Shown here one piece after another: positions 23,166 through 33,779 of a stretch of 64,000 bases of DNA; the first letter of the stretch is position 1; every line of letters starts with the position of its first letter. The notes beneath the pieces were generated by a model. It was not told where the DNA came from and did no database searches. It worked only from the letters and a program-made list of their open reading frames with translations. Both the position numbers and the translations under genes were made by a program. This DNA is from Galeopsis tetrahit (Eukaryota; Streptophyta; Magnoliopsida; Lamiales; Lamiaceae), in the NCBI GenBank assembly GCA_963675135.1, contig OY776120.1, positions 24,704,001 through 24,768,000 on the forward strand. The letters run 5' to 3'.

Positions 23166-23652
23166 TATCCCGCGTTCAACAATAAAATAAAAGATAAAAA
23201 AATTACAGAAATTGACAAAATAAACGGGTTAAATTTTCTTGTCAAAATTAGAACACAAGCGGGTCAGATGACAAATAAATTAAGAATTAACCCAAATAAA
23301 TTAATGATGGCCCAATAATATATATTTTTAGTCCATTAACTTAATAAGTCAATATTTTTAGTCCAATTGACTTAATTAATCAATATTGCATATATGCAAT
23401 ATTACATCTAAGTTTTTGTGTAAAATTTTAATGTGAAAGTATATATTATAGGATATATGTGGCTTGTGCTGAGGACTTTTATACAAATTAGTTAAATTTT
23501 CATTTAAAGTTGTCTAAAGTGTATTTTTTGTCTCATACATCTTATGAGACTGTTACACTAAATTCTCCCTTAAAAAAAGGGAACATGTTATATTTGTGAG
23601 TAAACAAATTATATAAGACGGTCCATAAATAACTATAAATGCGACGAATCTA
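23166..23652. other. Intergenic flank of the Copia-1 nest
   Basis: AT-rich DNA without a recognisable gene. It includes AGTCCAATTGACTTAATTAA-like repeats near 23330-23380. It ends at the ATTTA target duplication (23653-23657). Confidence 0.5.
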
Positions 23653-23820
23653 ATTTATGTTGGAATTAACGTGTGGGATTAATTGAGTTTTGATACCCTT
23701 GTCTAATTAATTAATTAGATGGACTAAACGTTAATTATAAAATAATTAAACGTGACATAGTCGATCTACTCGCGGAGTAGATGAACGTGGTATATTTAAT
23801 ATCTCAAAACCGAGTTAAGG

Positions 23821-24368
23821 TTATGGATGACGATTTATACCGAACCCGTGGTGATCCGCCCCGCCCCCGTCCCGATCGTGGCGGTTTTTTAGTCTCTTTA
23901 TCGGGTTCGGTTCGATTTTCGGGAAAAACCGAAAAGCATTAAATCGGGGACGGGGCGGGGACGGTATTTATATACACCGCCCCGCCCCGCGCCCCGCCCC
24001 GAAACCGCCCCAATATACATTATATACATATTTTTTTATATTTATGTATGCACATATGTCTATATATATTTATGTTTTTTCCTTTTAAATGTTTTTTTAA
24101 TAAATAGTTATATAACATAATTAATTTTTAATAATATAATAATTTTTTTAGGGAGGTATAATAATGATTAAAATAGAAAAAAATAATTAAACAAATAATT
24201 CGGTTTTCGGATCGGGGTCGGGGAAATCCGATACCGATCGGGGCGGGGATGGGAATTTTAAAATTTTCCCCGTCGAAGTTCGGGTCGGGTTCGGAGACAA
24301 AAATTCCCCGTCGGGGTCGGGGCCGGAGGAGGCATAAACCGGCCACGACCTGCCCCGTTGCCACTCCT
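23821..24368. mobile_element. 548-bp GC-rich hAT-like insertion in the Copia-1 5' LTR
   Basis: The 3' LTR shows the empty site (AGTTAAGG at 40666-40673). Here that 8-mer is doubled at 23813-23820 and 24369-24376, and an 8-bp TSD is the hAT signature. The right end read inward begins AGGAGTGGCAACGGGGC, as in many plant hAT MITEs. The left end is poorly conserved. The body has GC-rich blocks (GGGGCGGGGACGG and inverses) around an AT-rich centre and no transposase. Confidence 0.8.
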
Positions 24369-24835
24369 AGTTAAGGTGAGTGAGAAATTAATTAATGAAG
24401 TTGAATGTTTCAACTTGAGTTTGAGGTGTGGGAATGTGAAGGGTCACATGTCCCACATAGATAGTTTACAAAACATTTAAAGGCTTTAAAGGTATTGAAG
24501 TAGGAATGGAGTTCAACCATGTATTAGGGGTACACTCCCCAAAGGGCCATACACACGCGCCCATTCGGCCGGCTCGGCTTCAGATTTGACAATTGGTCTT
24601 TGGGGCCCGTCTATCTTTTTGCAGACCCAAAAACTCCGAAAGCCCAACACAGGAATTGGATCGACCAATTCGCTTACGGGTTTGGCCCATTTCGTAATAC
24701 TTCAAGAACCTTCTAGAACTATCTGGAATCCTCAGACTTGGTCTCCAAGGACCTCTCCACGTTTTGCGATTTTTTCGCACCCTAACCCACGAGCTGGGCC
24801 TGGGCCCACGCACGAATTCTGCAACCACCTAGGAT

Positions 24836-24945
24836 TTTTATCTGCCTATAAATACCAGGCTCTCCCCTCATAATTTCCTTACACTAAAATTTTTATCTGC
24901 CTATAAATACCAGGCTCTCCCCTCATAATTTCCTTACGCTAAAAT
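24836..24945 (+). promoter_or_regulatory. Tandem duplication of the Copia-1 LTR core promoter
   Basis: A 55-bp unit holding CCTATAAATACC and the downstream pyrimidine-rich start region occurs twice, at 24836-24890 and 24891-24945. The 3' LTR has one copy. Transcription is expected to start shortly after each TATA box. Confidence 0.75.
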
Positions 24946-25489
24946 TTTCGCCCCTCTTCTCTTCTCTGCAGTGTTGTGCTCTCCAAAGTCATACACTGTT
25001 CTCGTTGCCGGAATTATTTCCGTGTGTTGCCGAAATATTTTCCATGTGTGTTCAGTTAGTACCTAGTACGTTCGTTGAGGCTTCGTATACAATGGTGTTA
25101 CTGTATTCGGAGTAGAAGTCGTTTTACCTTTGGAAACAGAGCGTCATACCAGTCGAGCACTACATGGGCGTATTCTGTTCTGCGGGAAAAATGTTTCCCT
25201 TGACTCAACTTGCGTTATCAGATTCTTCGATATTGCAGTATACCTTTTGGTGCAATTTCCCTAACAATCGCAGAACAGAATAATTTAATCTATTTTTCGG
25301 ACTTAATTAATTAAATTAATTAATTTTTGGACTTAATTAAAATACACTACTATGTCGAAATCGAATGATAACATGGAAGTTGACCCCACTGATACAGAGG
25401 TCGTTCACGGTGCTGAAAACATTGCTGAGAACGTTGGCAATGATGCCACTAAGGAAAAGTCTCCGGCTCGATCAGTTTCACACAATTCT

Positions 25490-26091
25490 GCAACCACTTA
25501 GGGTTTTTATCTGCCTATAAATACCAGGCTCTCCCCTCATAATTTCCTTACGCTAAAATTTTCGCCCCTCTTCTCTTCTCAGCCATACACTGTTCTCCAA
25601 AGCCATACACTGTTCTCGTTGCTGGAATTCTTTCCGTGTGTTATTTTCCATGTGTGTTCAGTTCGTACCTAGTACGTTCGTTGAGGCTTCGTATACAGTG
25701 GTGCTACTGTATTCGGAGTAGAAGTCGTTTTACCTTTGGGAACAGAGCGCCATACCAGTCGAGCACTACCTGGGCGTATTCTGTTCTGCGGGAAAAAGGG
25801 TTTCCCTTGACTCGACTTGTGTTATCAGATTCTTCGATATTGAGTATACCTTTTGGTGCAATTTCCCTAACAATCGTAGAACAGAATAATTTAATCTATT
25901 TTTCGGACTTAATTAATTAAATTAATTTTCGAACTTAATTAAAATACACTGCAATGTCGAAATCGAATGATAACATGGAAGTTTACCCCACTGATACAGA
26001 GGTCGTTCACGGTGCTGAAAACACTGTTGAGAACGTTGGCAACGATGCCAATAAGGAAAAGTCTCTTGCTCGATCAGTTTCACACAATTCT
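25490..26091 (+). repeat. Tandem copy of LTR 3' half plus gag start
   Basis: The stretch from inside the 5' LTR (about 24821) through the LTR end, leader and first ~46 gag codons (to about 25489) is repeated here. A third TATAAATA (25516) and a second gag start (25954, first at 25352) result. The junction falls at a short shared CACAATTCT/CGAATTCT string present in both gag and LTR, which suggests microhomology-driven duplication or template switching. Confidence 0.8.
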
Positions 26092-27066
26092 TGTGTGAAA
26101 TCCCTATGAAGACACAGCGACTATGCTGACAAGGTCAGGAACAGAGGCAATCCCTTTGAAAGAACTCCTCCTTTCCAGAATCCCTTTGGGGATCAGATGT
26201 TTCCCTTCTCTACACCTAGGTCGAGGCCAATGGTCGTACAAGGAGAAAGACCTGAGAAATTCTCAGGGACTGAATTCAAAAGATGGCATAATAAGATATT
26301 GTTCTATCTGACCATGCTTGGAATGGATAGGTTTCTGACTGAAAATAAACCTACACAGCATGAGGCAAATGCGAGTCAGCAGGAACAGATCTTTTATGAT
26401 CAGTGGTCAAGTGGTGATTATCTGTGCAGAAACCACATAATTGGAGGACTGTCTGACGCCCTCTATAGTGTCTACTGTGACATCAAATCTGCCAAGGAGA
26501 TGTGGGAGTCCTTGGAGAAGAAGTACAGAACTGAAGGTGCACGACTGAAGAAATTCGTCGTTGCACAGCTGTATGATTTTAAGATGGAGGATAACAAATG
26601 TGTAGTGGATCAAGTCCAGAAACTGCAGATTATTTCCATAAGATAGCTGTTGAAGACATGGTTCTGCCAGATGCTTTTCTGGTAGCTACTGTAGTCGAGA
26701 AATTGCCTTCATCTTTGAAGGATTTCAAGTCTTACCTCAAGCACAAACGAAAGCAGATGAGCTTGGAGGATCTGATTGTTCGTTTGAGAATTGAAGAGGA
26801 CAACAGAAAAAGAGAAGGAAAGGGACCTGCCCTTCAGATTGAAGCCAAAGCTAACTTGATGGAACAAGAGGGTCCATCAAAGAAAAGGAAACGTCCCAAC
26901 GAGTCTGCTGCCAACACAACGAAGTTTGTGAAGGGGAAGGGTCCTACCCCAAACAGAAATTCACTGGAAATTGTTACAGGTGTGGGAAACCAAACCATAA
27001 GTCCAGTGAGTGTCGTCAACCCCGTCGTGACGACAAGGGAAAAGGCAAGCAGGAAGTACAAGATTC
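25954..27066 (+). pseudogene. Copia-1 gag (broken)
   Basis: The capsid-like protein starts MSKSNDNMEV at 25954. Domains seen are a UBN2-type gag region (FSGTEFKRWHNKI, CDIKSAKEMWESLEKKY) and a CCHC zinc knuckle (CYRCGKPNHKSSEC) near 26970-27015. Several frame changes are needed to read it: after the first ~50 codons (stop near 26107), near 26630 and near 26945. The fragment at 26598-27071 continues the middle part (VLPDAFLVATVVEKLPSSLK). It belongs with the protease-integrase remnant that follows. Confidence 0.82.
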
Positions 27067-27067
27067 T

Positions 27068-28247
27068 GTGAATCTTACTGATTTGGACATGTGTGCAGTG
27101 GTGACGGAGGTTAACATGGTGGACAATAAGAATGTGTGGTTTGTGAACACTGGTGCCACCTGTCACGTTTGCTCGGAGAGGTCTGCATTCTCCAACTATT
27201 CTCCTACTGATGGGAGAAAGTTGTTCATGGGCAACCAAGCCTCATCTGAAGTGGCTGGAACTGGGTCAGTGGTGCTGAAGCTGACATCTGGAAAAGAGCT
27301 AACCTTGAAGAACGTGCTGCATGTCCCAGACATCCTGAAGAATATGATTTCGGGGTCTCTTCTAGTTAGCAGTCAATTTAGACTAGTCTTTGAGTCTGAT
27401 AAGATAGTTCTAAGTAAGTTTGGTCACTTTCTCGGGAAGGGTTATCTCGAGAATGGTTTATTTAAGTTAAGCACAATGGTTGTAAGCCCCAAAGGCAAAT
27501 TGCTTCTACTTCTGCTTATATCGTTGAGTGTTCATCTTTATGGCATTTTAGATTAGGACATGTGAATTTAAAATCCATAAAACGTTTAGTAAATCTCGAT
27601 TTACTTAAAATTGATAACGTTGATACATCCAAACGATGTGAAATTTGCACGGAAGCAAAAATGACCAAACTACCATTTAAAACTGTTGAAAGGAACACTG
27701 CCCCTCTAGAATTAATTCACACGGATGTATGTGATTTGAAATTTGTACAAACTAGAGGAGCGAAAAAGTATTTTATTACTTTCATAGACGATTGTACAAG
27801 ATTCTGCCACGTTTATCTTTTAAAAAGTAAAGACAAAGCTATAGAAGCTTTTAAACGTTAAATGAAGTATAGAATCAATTAGACACTCAAATTAAATAAA
27901 TTTGCAGTGATAGAGGTGGAGAGTACGTAGCTCCGTTTGAACAATTATGTGTTGAAACAGGAATAATTCATCAAACGACAGCCCCTTACTCACCTCAATC
28001 TAATGGTGTTGCGGAAAGGAAAAACCGAACACTAAAAGAGATGATGAACGCTATGTTAATCAGCTCTGGTTTACCTCAGAACTTGTGGGGGGAAGCCATT
28101 CTGTCGGCTAACCACATTCTGAATAAGATACCACATAAAACTAAGGATCAAACTCCTTATGAAGTATGGAGGAAACGAAAACCTTCATACAAATACCTCA
28201 AAGTGTGGGGGTGTTTGGCTAAGGTTGAAGTACCACTTCCTAAACAA
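27068..28247 (+). pseudogene. Copia-1 protease and integrase (broken)
   Basis: The aspartic protease site reads WFVNTGATCHVC, so the catalytic Asp (normally D-T/S-G) is Asn. The GAG-pre-integrase zinc region (RCEICTEAKMTKLPF) follows, then the integrase core with HTDVCD, CSDRGGEY and SNGVAERKNRT carrying the D, D and E residues. Stop codons and frame changes occur near 27556, 27860 and 27880. The frame ends abruptly in VEVPLPKQ at 28247, where a Gypsy LTR fragment begins. About 1.8 kb of integrase end and reverse transcriptase are missing (estimated from family length). Confidence 0.85.
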
Positions 28248-28879
28248 GTTATTTATGAATTTCTTAATTTTATTTAACAGTTTCCGCTGCAATGCTTAAC
28301 GTGATTTAAATGTAATAGTCGTTGCGTCCCTTACTTTATCGTTGTAAGTTTAAAATTCAATTTTTGGCGCGTTTAAAATTAGCTGTTTTAACTACTTTTT
28401 GAAAGGTCATTATTTTTAAATTTGGGGCGTGACAGAGTGGTATCAAAGCGGGTCTACGTTCTTGTAGACTTGCAATATTATTATACATTTTAAGTCGAGT
28501 ATCTTAAAAATATATTTATGAATGCAAAATATTTAAGAAAAAAAAAGTTATATCGTCCATCACCACCTCACCGATCCAGCTCCTCAAGGTACATGTTATT
28601 ACATTTTGCTATTTTGATTCACCAAGCTAAATTCTCATGCTATTATGCCACGTTGAATTAGTTGTGTTACTTCATTTTTTGCTATTTCGATTCACCATGT
28701 AAAATATTCATGCTATTGTGTTACGTTGAAAGTTATGGTCAATGATATACAAAGTTTATTATTCTCAGTTACATTTATATTTATTATTCAAAGTTTATAT
28801 TTTCAAGATCACCTAGTGCAACGATTATTTACGCGATATGTGAAAATATAATATATCCTAGAGCTTTCCTAGGTTGTGG

Positions 28880-29799
28880 ATTAGAACCATGCGGAAAACG
28901 TGAACCATGTCAACAACGAGGCTCCAACGCAAAACCAAGTCAACCATTAGGCTCCAAACTTTCAAAACAATGCCGGCATCGTGGAGAAGTTCCGTCGCTA
29001 TAAGTCGCCCACCTTCAATGGACGAGACAGGCCTAGCGTCGTTGAAGAATGGTTTCGAGCCCTTGAGCGTATTTTTCGACTTGTCAGATGTACGAATCAA
29101 CAACACGTGTCATGTGCTGAATTTTAATTAGTAGAGGACGCTGATCATTAGTGGGAGGGCTACTAGAGAACAAGTCTGGAAGAGGAACGTGATGCACCTA
29201 CGTGGGATACGTTCAAGGAGATTGTCATGCAAAGGTTTTACCCCGATACTTAACGTGAGTGAATGGAGTCGAGGTTCTTCAAACTTCAACAAGGAAAACT
29301 AACCGTCGAGCAGTACGAGAGGAAATTCAGTCGATTAGCCCGCCTTGCGCCTCATATGGTGGACACCGAACGTAAGAGAGCTCAAAAGTTCAAGAACGGA
29401 TTGCGACCAGAAATTTGTAGCATACTAGTGGGTCACGGAGATATGCCTTTTAGCGATTTAGTTACGAGAGCTGGAGGAATTGCTGCGAGCCAACAAACCG
29501 AGAACACCAATCGAGGACCAACTGAAAATTTCAGAAAAAGGAAATGGGAAGATCAAAATCGAAACGACAATCAAGACAAGCAAATGAGGTTCGAGAGTAA
29601 CACCGCACCAGATGATTTTAATGTTGCTACGGGTACGAATGCTCGAGTTATACCGATCAAGCCACTTTGTGTAATTTGTGGGAGAAATAAAAAAGGAGAG
29701 TATCTTATGGGACAAGACAAGTGCTTTAGATGCAAACAATCAGATCACACCGCTCGTTATTGTCGCAACGGGAATCAAAGTTCAACGACTAAAAGTTAG
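28880..29799 (+). pseudogene. Gypsy gag with CCHC knuckle (broken)
   Basis: A Retrotrans_gag domain is readable (YKSPTFNGRDRPSVVEEWF, WDTFKEIVMQRFY, KLTVEQYERKFSRLARLAPH), then a basic region and a zinc knuckle (CFRCKQSDHTARYC). In-frame stops precede 29263; from there 178 codons are open to 29799. Directly after it comes sequence like the 3' end of a Gypsy internal region (DEISLSG-like codons and GTGGGGTAGAA), so protease to integrase were lost by deletion. Confidence 0.8.
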
Positions 29800-29840
29800 A
29801 TTCTTAATTTTGATGACGATATTTTATTAAGTGGGGTAGA

Positions 29841-30335
29841 ATGTAATACCCCGTTACAATTTTATTATTTAGTCATTAATATTTTAATTGTTCTTGATTA
29901 TTTTTAAAACCCTCCCATAACTACCATTCATATCCCTAATTCGGTTACTCCTCCATATTAATGAGGAAATGAAAAGGCATCTAACTTAAATAAAGGGACA
30001 TTTCTTTTCTAATCATCTCTCCCATACGCATACAAAATCAGTTTATTCTCTCATCAATCTTCTCTGTCAAACAAAGGAAACATTGCAGTTCACCCCTCTC
30101 CTTGATACTGATTTTTCTCCCTGAGTTTTTCTTCAAAGGTAATCTTTTTTTTCTTATCTTCATGGATGCTTTTATTAATTAATTGGTTGCGTGTGGTTTT
30201 GTTACACAATTCTGAATTCTTCATAAATTTACTTTGCTATGTATTTTACCCTCATTCCTCTCATTACAATAATCTGTAATACATTGTCATTATTATTTTT
30301 TTTATTATTATTAATGTAACGACAGTAGTTACCTA
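29841..30335 (+). repeat. Gypsy LTR start, subfamily 1 (partial)
   Basis: After the polypurine-like GTGGGGTAGAA the sequence TGTAATACCCCGTTACAATT begins, the usual start of this Gypsy group's LTR. It breaks off near 30335, where pol coding sequence resumes. Boundaries are approximate. Confidence 0.6.
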
Positions 30336-30797
30336 GTAGAAGGTGTACTTGAAGATCCCACCTACGAAGGGAGTTATCATATTTGGTGTCAAAGGGAAGC
30401 TTAGACCAAGGTATATTGGTCCTTTCGAGATTTTGGAAAGAATTGGTGATCTAGCTTATCGACTTGCTCTACCTCCAACACTTGCTGCGGTACACAACGT
30501 TTTTCACGTATCCATGTTGAGGAAGTGTGTTTATGATCCAAGTCACATCATCAACCGTGCAACTTTGTAGATCAACAAAGATATGACATATGAAAAGGCC
30601 CCCGAATTAATTCTAGAAAGGAAGATTCACAAACTACGTAACAAGGATGTGGCCCTCGTCAAAGTACAATGGAGTCGGCATGGAAAGGATGAAGCCACGT
30701 GGGAACGAGAAAACGAGATATATACAGTACTATAAAAATACCCGGAGTTCATATCACGTGGTAAGTTTCTTAATTTCGAGGACGAAATTTCTTTAAG
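30336..30797 (+). pseudogene. Gypsy pol C-terminus (integrase tail, chromodomain-like)
   Basis: Codons read KLRPRYIGPFEILERIGDLA, AVHNVFHVSMLRKC and VKVQWSRHGKDEATWERENE, typical of the integrase C-terminal GPF/Y and chromodomain-like tail of Ty3/Gypsy elements. Two in-frame stops (after INRATL and after YTVL) break it. The upstream pol is missing. It is followed by GTGGGGTAGAA and another LTR start. Confidence 0.8.
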
Positions 30798-30807
30798 TGG
30801 GGTAGAA

Positions 30808-32475
30808 TGTAATAACCCGTATTTTTTTCTTTGCATTTTACTAATATTAATTATTATGAACAAATTATAATCAAATAAATTTTTTATTTAACTACATAGT
30901 TTAAAATTAAACCTTGTAACTTCCTCAGATTAATTTCTAACTCTCACTCCTTTAGTGAGGCAATAAAACTGAAAATCATTTTCCATAAACTAACTGTTTA
31001 AAAGAATGTGTAACTCTTGCCTTTTTAAATTTTATAGAAATAAAAACCTTATTTATTTCAATGTTAGTTACACATTGTTTTTGTAGTAACCCCATCTTAG
31101 CAAAGGTAACGTCCTTCACACATTCAAGTTCTTTACAAGAATTAAATCCGTTCATCAACCTCATAAGAACACAGACATTATTTGTCTATAAAATCACAAT
31201 AAGTTTGTATCTCCTTGCGAAAGCTTTCCTTCTATTCGAAAATCCTTTTCTTACTGAAAGAATCTGATAAAGCCACAACATAGGAGGAGGGCATATTCCA
31301 CTACAAGCTGCAGATCATTTTCTCTTACCAAGTAATAACTTCTTTCCTTTTATTTTTTTTATTTATGAATATGTTTCTGCCGTAGTTTAAGACATTCACT
31401 TTCTTGAATATTGTTAACATTTGTGTATCACTCTTGTTAAGAACCCAAATTCATTTCATGAACCTAAATTGTTTGATTCTGAATTTGTACTCTCATGAAT
31501 CTTTACTCATTCTCTCCTGATGTTTCAAAACAGTAACTTATTTCACATTTCTTGTTGGTTGGATTTTTATCCTTTGGCATTCTCCAATTTTCTTGCCGCA
31601 ACATATTATTTCATTCACATTTCGGTTAACTCTCCATAATAATGAGAATTGAATGGTAGAATTCAAAGCCCATCATAAGAGACTCGTCACTTTCTCATTT
31701 CCAAATCTATTTATGCACATGGTTCTTGTACTTTCTCAACCGATCAAAAAATACAGAAAACTCATTGTTTTGATATCTTCCCCTCTCGATAAATTTCTTT
31801 TGGACGCCTCTGCTTAGTTCTCTTTGTCCCTAAAGTTTCGTTCTCACCATTGTTGTTGGTATTTTTCTCTCATCTTATTTTATTCAATTTCTAAACAAAT
31901 GTATGTTGTAGAATTTTGTTTAGTTAATATTAAGCTTGTTAAGTTTGATTATTTCTACTTACGATGAGAATTAGGAATTTAGAATCTCCTGCATATATTA
32001 CAATTATTATGTAAAAGTAGTATTCTAATTTAAGAAAATCAAAGCTGCTCAGATTTCTGGAATTTCGCACCATAATATTTATTTAATAATTTCAGCCATT
32101 TGCTATACACCTTCGTACAATAGCTTTAATCCCTTCTATGCAGATGCCATATGAAACAAATGCTAAATGTTAGTATGTTGTGTGTACAGTGTGTAGACTA
32201 GCCAAATCGATCATTTTATACCTTTTTCCATTTTAATTCTTTTTAAATATCCTATCAGTTTAGTGTGCCTTATAATAAAGAATACCAACAGCTTTGAACT
32301 TTTTGTATACTGCTTTCATAAGTGTAGTTCAAGATTATTCTTTTGGGTTTAGGTATACGATTTAATTAATTGTTATCATTCCGTAGTAATATATTTATTC
32401 TATTAAATTAGATTATTTGATTTGGGGATTTAGGGTTTCTGATTTAAGAATTTTGTTTATCTCAATCGACTTATT
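30808..32475 (+). repeat. Gypsy LTR start, subfamily 2
   Basis: Begins TGTAATAACCCGTATTTTTT after GTGGGGTAGAA. Body sequence differs clearly from the LTR start at 29841. I take this as the 5' part of the long LTR whose 3' part is at about 38386-39356, split by the insertion at 32476-38360. No coding sequence is seen. Confidence 0.5.
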
Positions 32476-32739
32476 GCAACCCACTCCCACTCAAAAAAAT
32501 GCTGCAGGAGCTCCCAAAATAATAGGGGATATGACGTTAATACCCCTGAGTAAATTTAGATTTTAAAATTAAAACAAGTGTCTTTCTTACTTTTTGCTTT
32601 TTAACTTCCCAATGTTATCCCACCTTCTTCCCCAAAATAATTCCGGCAACTCCCATCTCAACCCCACATTTAAATTGTTTGTTATTTTATAAATCATTTA
32701 TAAACTTTTTTTGATTCCCTTCACAATATTCGCCGCAGA

Positions 32740-33160
32740 GATGAGGTGGTTGTCGTCGAGGCGGAGGAGCTCCTGGACTAAAATCGAAGTGGCCGTTCGT
32801 GGCGGCACAGTCGATCGGAAAAGCGTACCACCACTGATCGTCGGTGCTTTTCCACCGGAGACGGTGGCGACGACATACGGGCTACGGAGAACGACCAGAT
32901 TTGGGGCTTTGGGGTGGGGGTCAAGAGACGCAATTTTCAGGCGACGGTGGCGACGACATACTACTTGGAACATGTTTGACGACGATTGCAATTTCTGGTA
33001 GTGAAGAGTCTTAGAGGAGTTATTTTTCTGATTTTTTTTATTTTCTGACTGGAATTTGAAGAGGAAAGGGTTGGTGGGGGTGGATTAAAGATTGAGAATG
33101 GTTGTTGGGAAGAAGGAGAAGAAAAACTTCTGGCTTTGATTTCAAGAACCATTCTTTTGT
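32740..33160. other. GC-rich block with open frames on both strands, no known domain
   Basis: Frames of 96-97 codons are open on both strands because of GC-rich GTCGTCG/GGCGACGAC repeats. Neither shows a recognisable domain. It resembles a 5' UTR or promoter-proximal patch carried by the insertion. I do not call a gene. Confidence 0.35.
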
Positions 33161-33556
33161 CTAAGATGATTGATTTGAGTTCAAAAAGTTTTATCTATTT
33201 ATTAATTTATTAATTTATATTCGCATTGGGGCCGGTGAAATGTAGTGTTGTTTCCAAATTTCAATTCAACTAAAAAAATGGCTCTTGCATTTGATGAAAC
33301 CATTAAGTTTTTTGGACTTTAAAAAGTCCGTGGATTTAGAAAATCTATAGACTCTATGCAGAGTTTGACTGACTTTTTTATTGATTTATATGAATTTTTA
33401 TAGATTTGACAGGATTTGAAATACATATTTTTTTATTGATTTACATGGATTTCCATAAACTACGCCCCTAAAACTAGTTAAAAAAAAAATTATTATTCAT
33501 CATTATTATTCTCATCTTAATTTCCACATAGCATGCAATACTAGTTCTCCATGCAT

Positions 33557-33760
33557 TAGCTTCAGTTCTAATTCAGTTCTAATTGGCTTTGAGAAAACAA
33601 TTTCAACTTCTAATTCAGTTCTAATTGTTCTAATTGGCTTTGAGAAAACAATTTCAACTTCTAATTCAGTTCTAATTGGCTTTGAGAAAGCAATTTCAAA
33701 TTTTCCATTTTCCTCTTCCACGTTGAGATGTGGCTTTGAGAAAGCAACTTCCTCCGTTCC
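33557..33760. repeat. Minisatellite, ~42-51 bp unit, 3-4 copies
   Basis: The unit contains CAGTTCTAATTGGCTTTGAG followed by AAAACAATTTCAACTTCTAATT. Three clear copies and a partial fourth (TGGCTTTGAGAAAGCAACTTCC) follow each other. The minus-strand frame across it is only a repeat translation. Confidence 0.8.
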
Positions 33761-33779
33761 AAAGAACCTTTCACACTTC

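Larger units (their letters stand above)
23658..25266 (+). repeat. Copia-1 5' LTR (with hAT-like insertion and promoter duplication)
   Basis: It runs TGTTGG...CTAACA. After removing the 548-bp insertion with its 8-bp duplication (556 bp) and a 55-bp internal duplication, it is about 998 bp, matching the 994 bp of the 3' LTR. The core promoter has two TATAAATA boxes (24847 and 24902) because of the duplication; the 3' LTR has one (41142). Confidence 0.9.

Noticed and set aside
32698..33001. Coding frames of 96-97 aa on both strands
   Set aside because: Opposite-strand frames over a GC-rich repeat patch; neither has a domain or splice context.
33512..33721. Minus-strand frame with repeated FSKPIRTELEVEIV
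   Set aside because: The protein repeat mirrors the DNA minisatellite; no sign of a gene.
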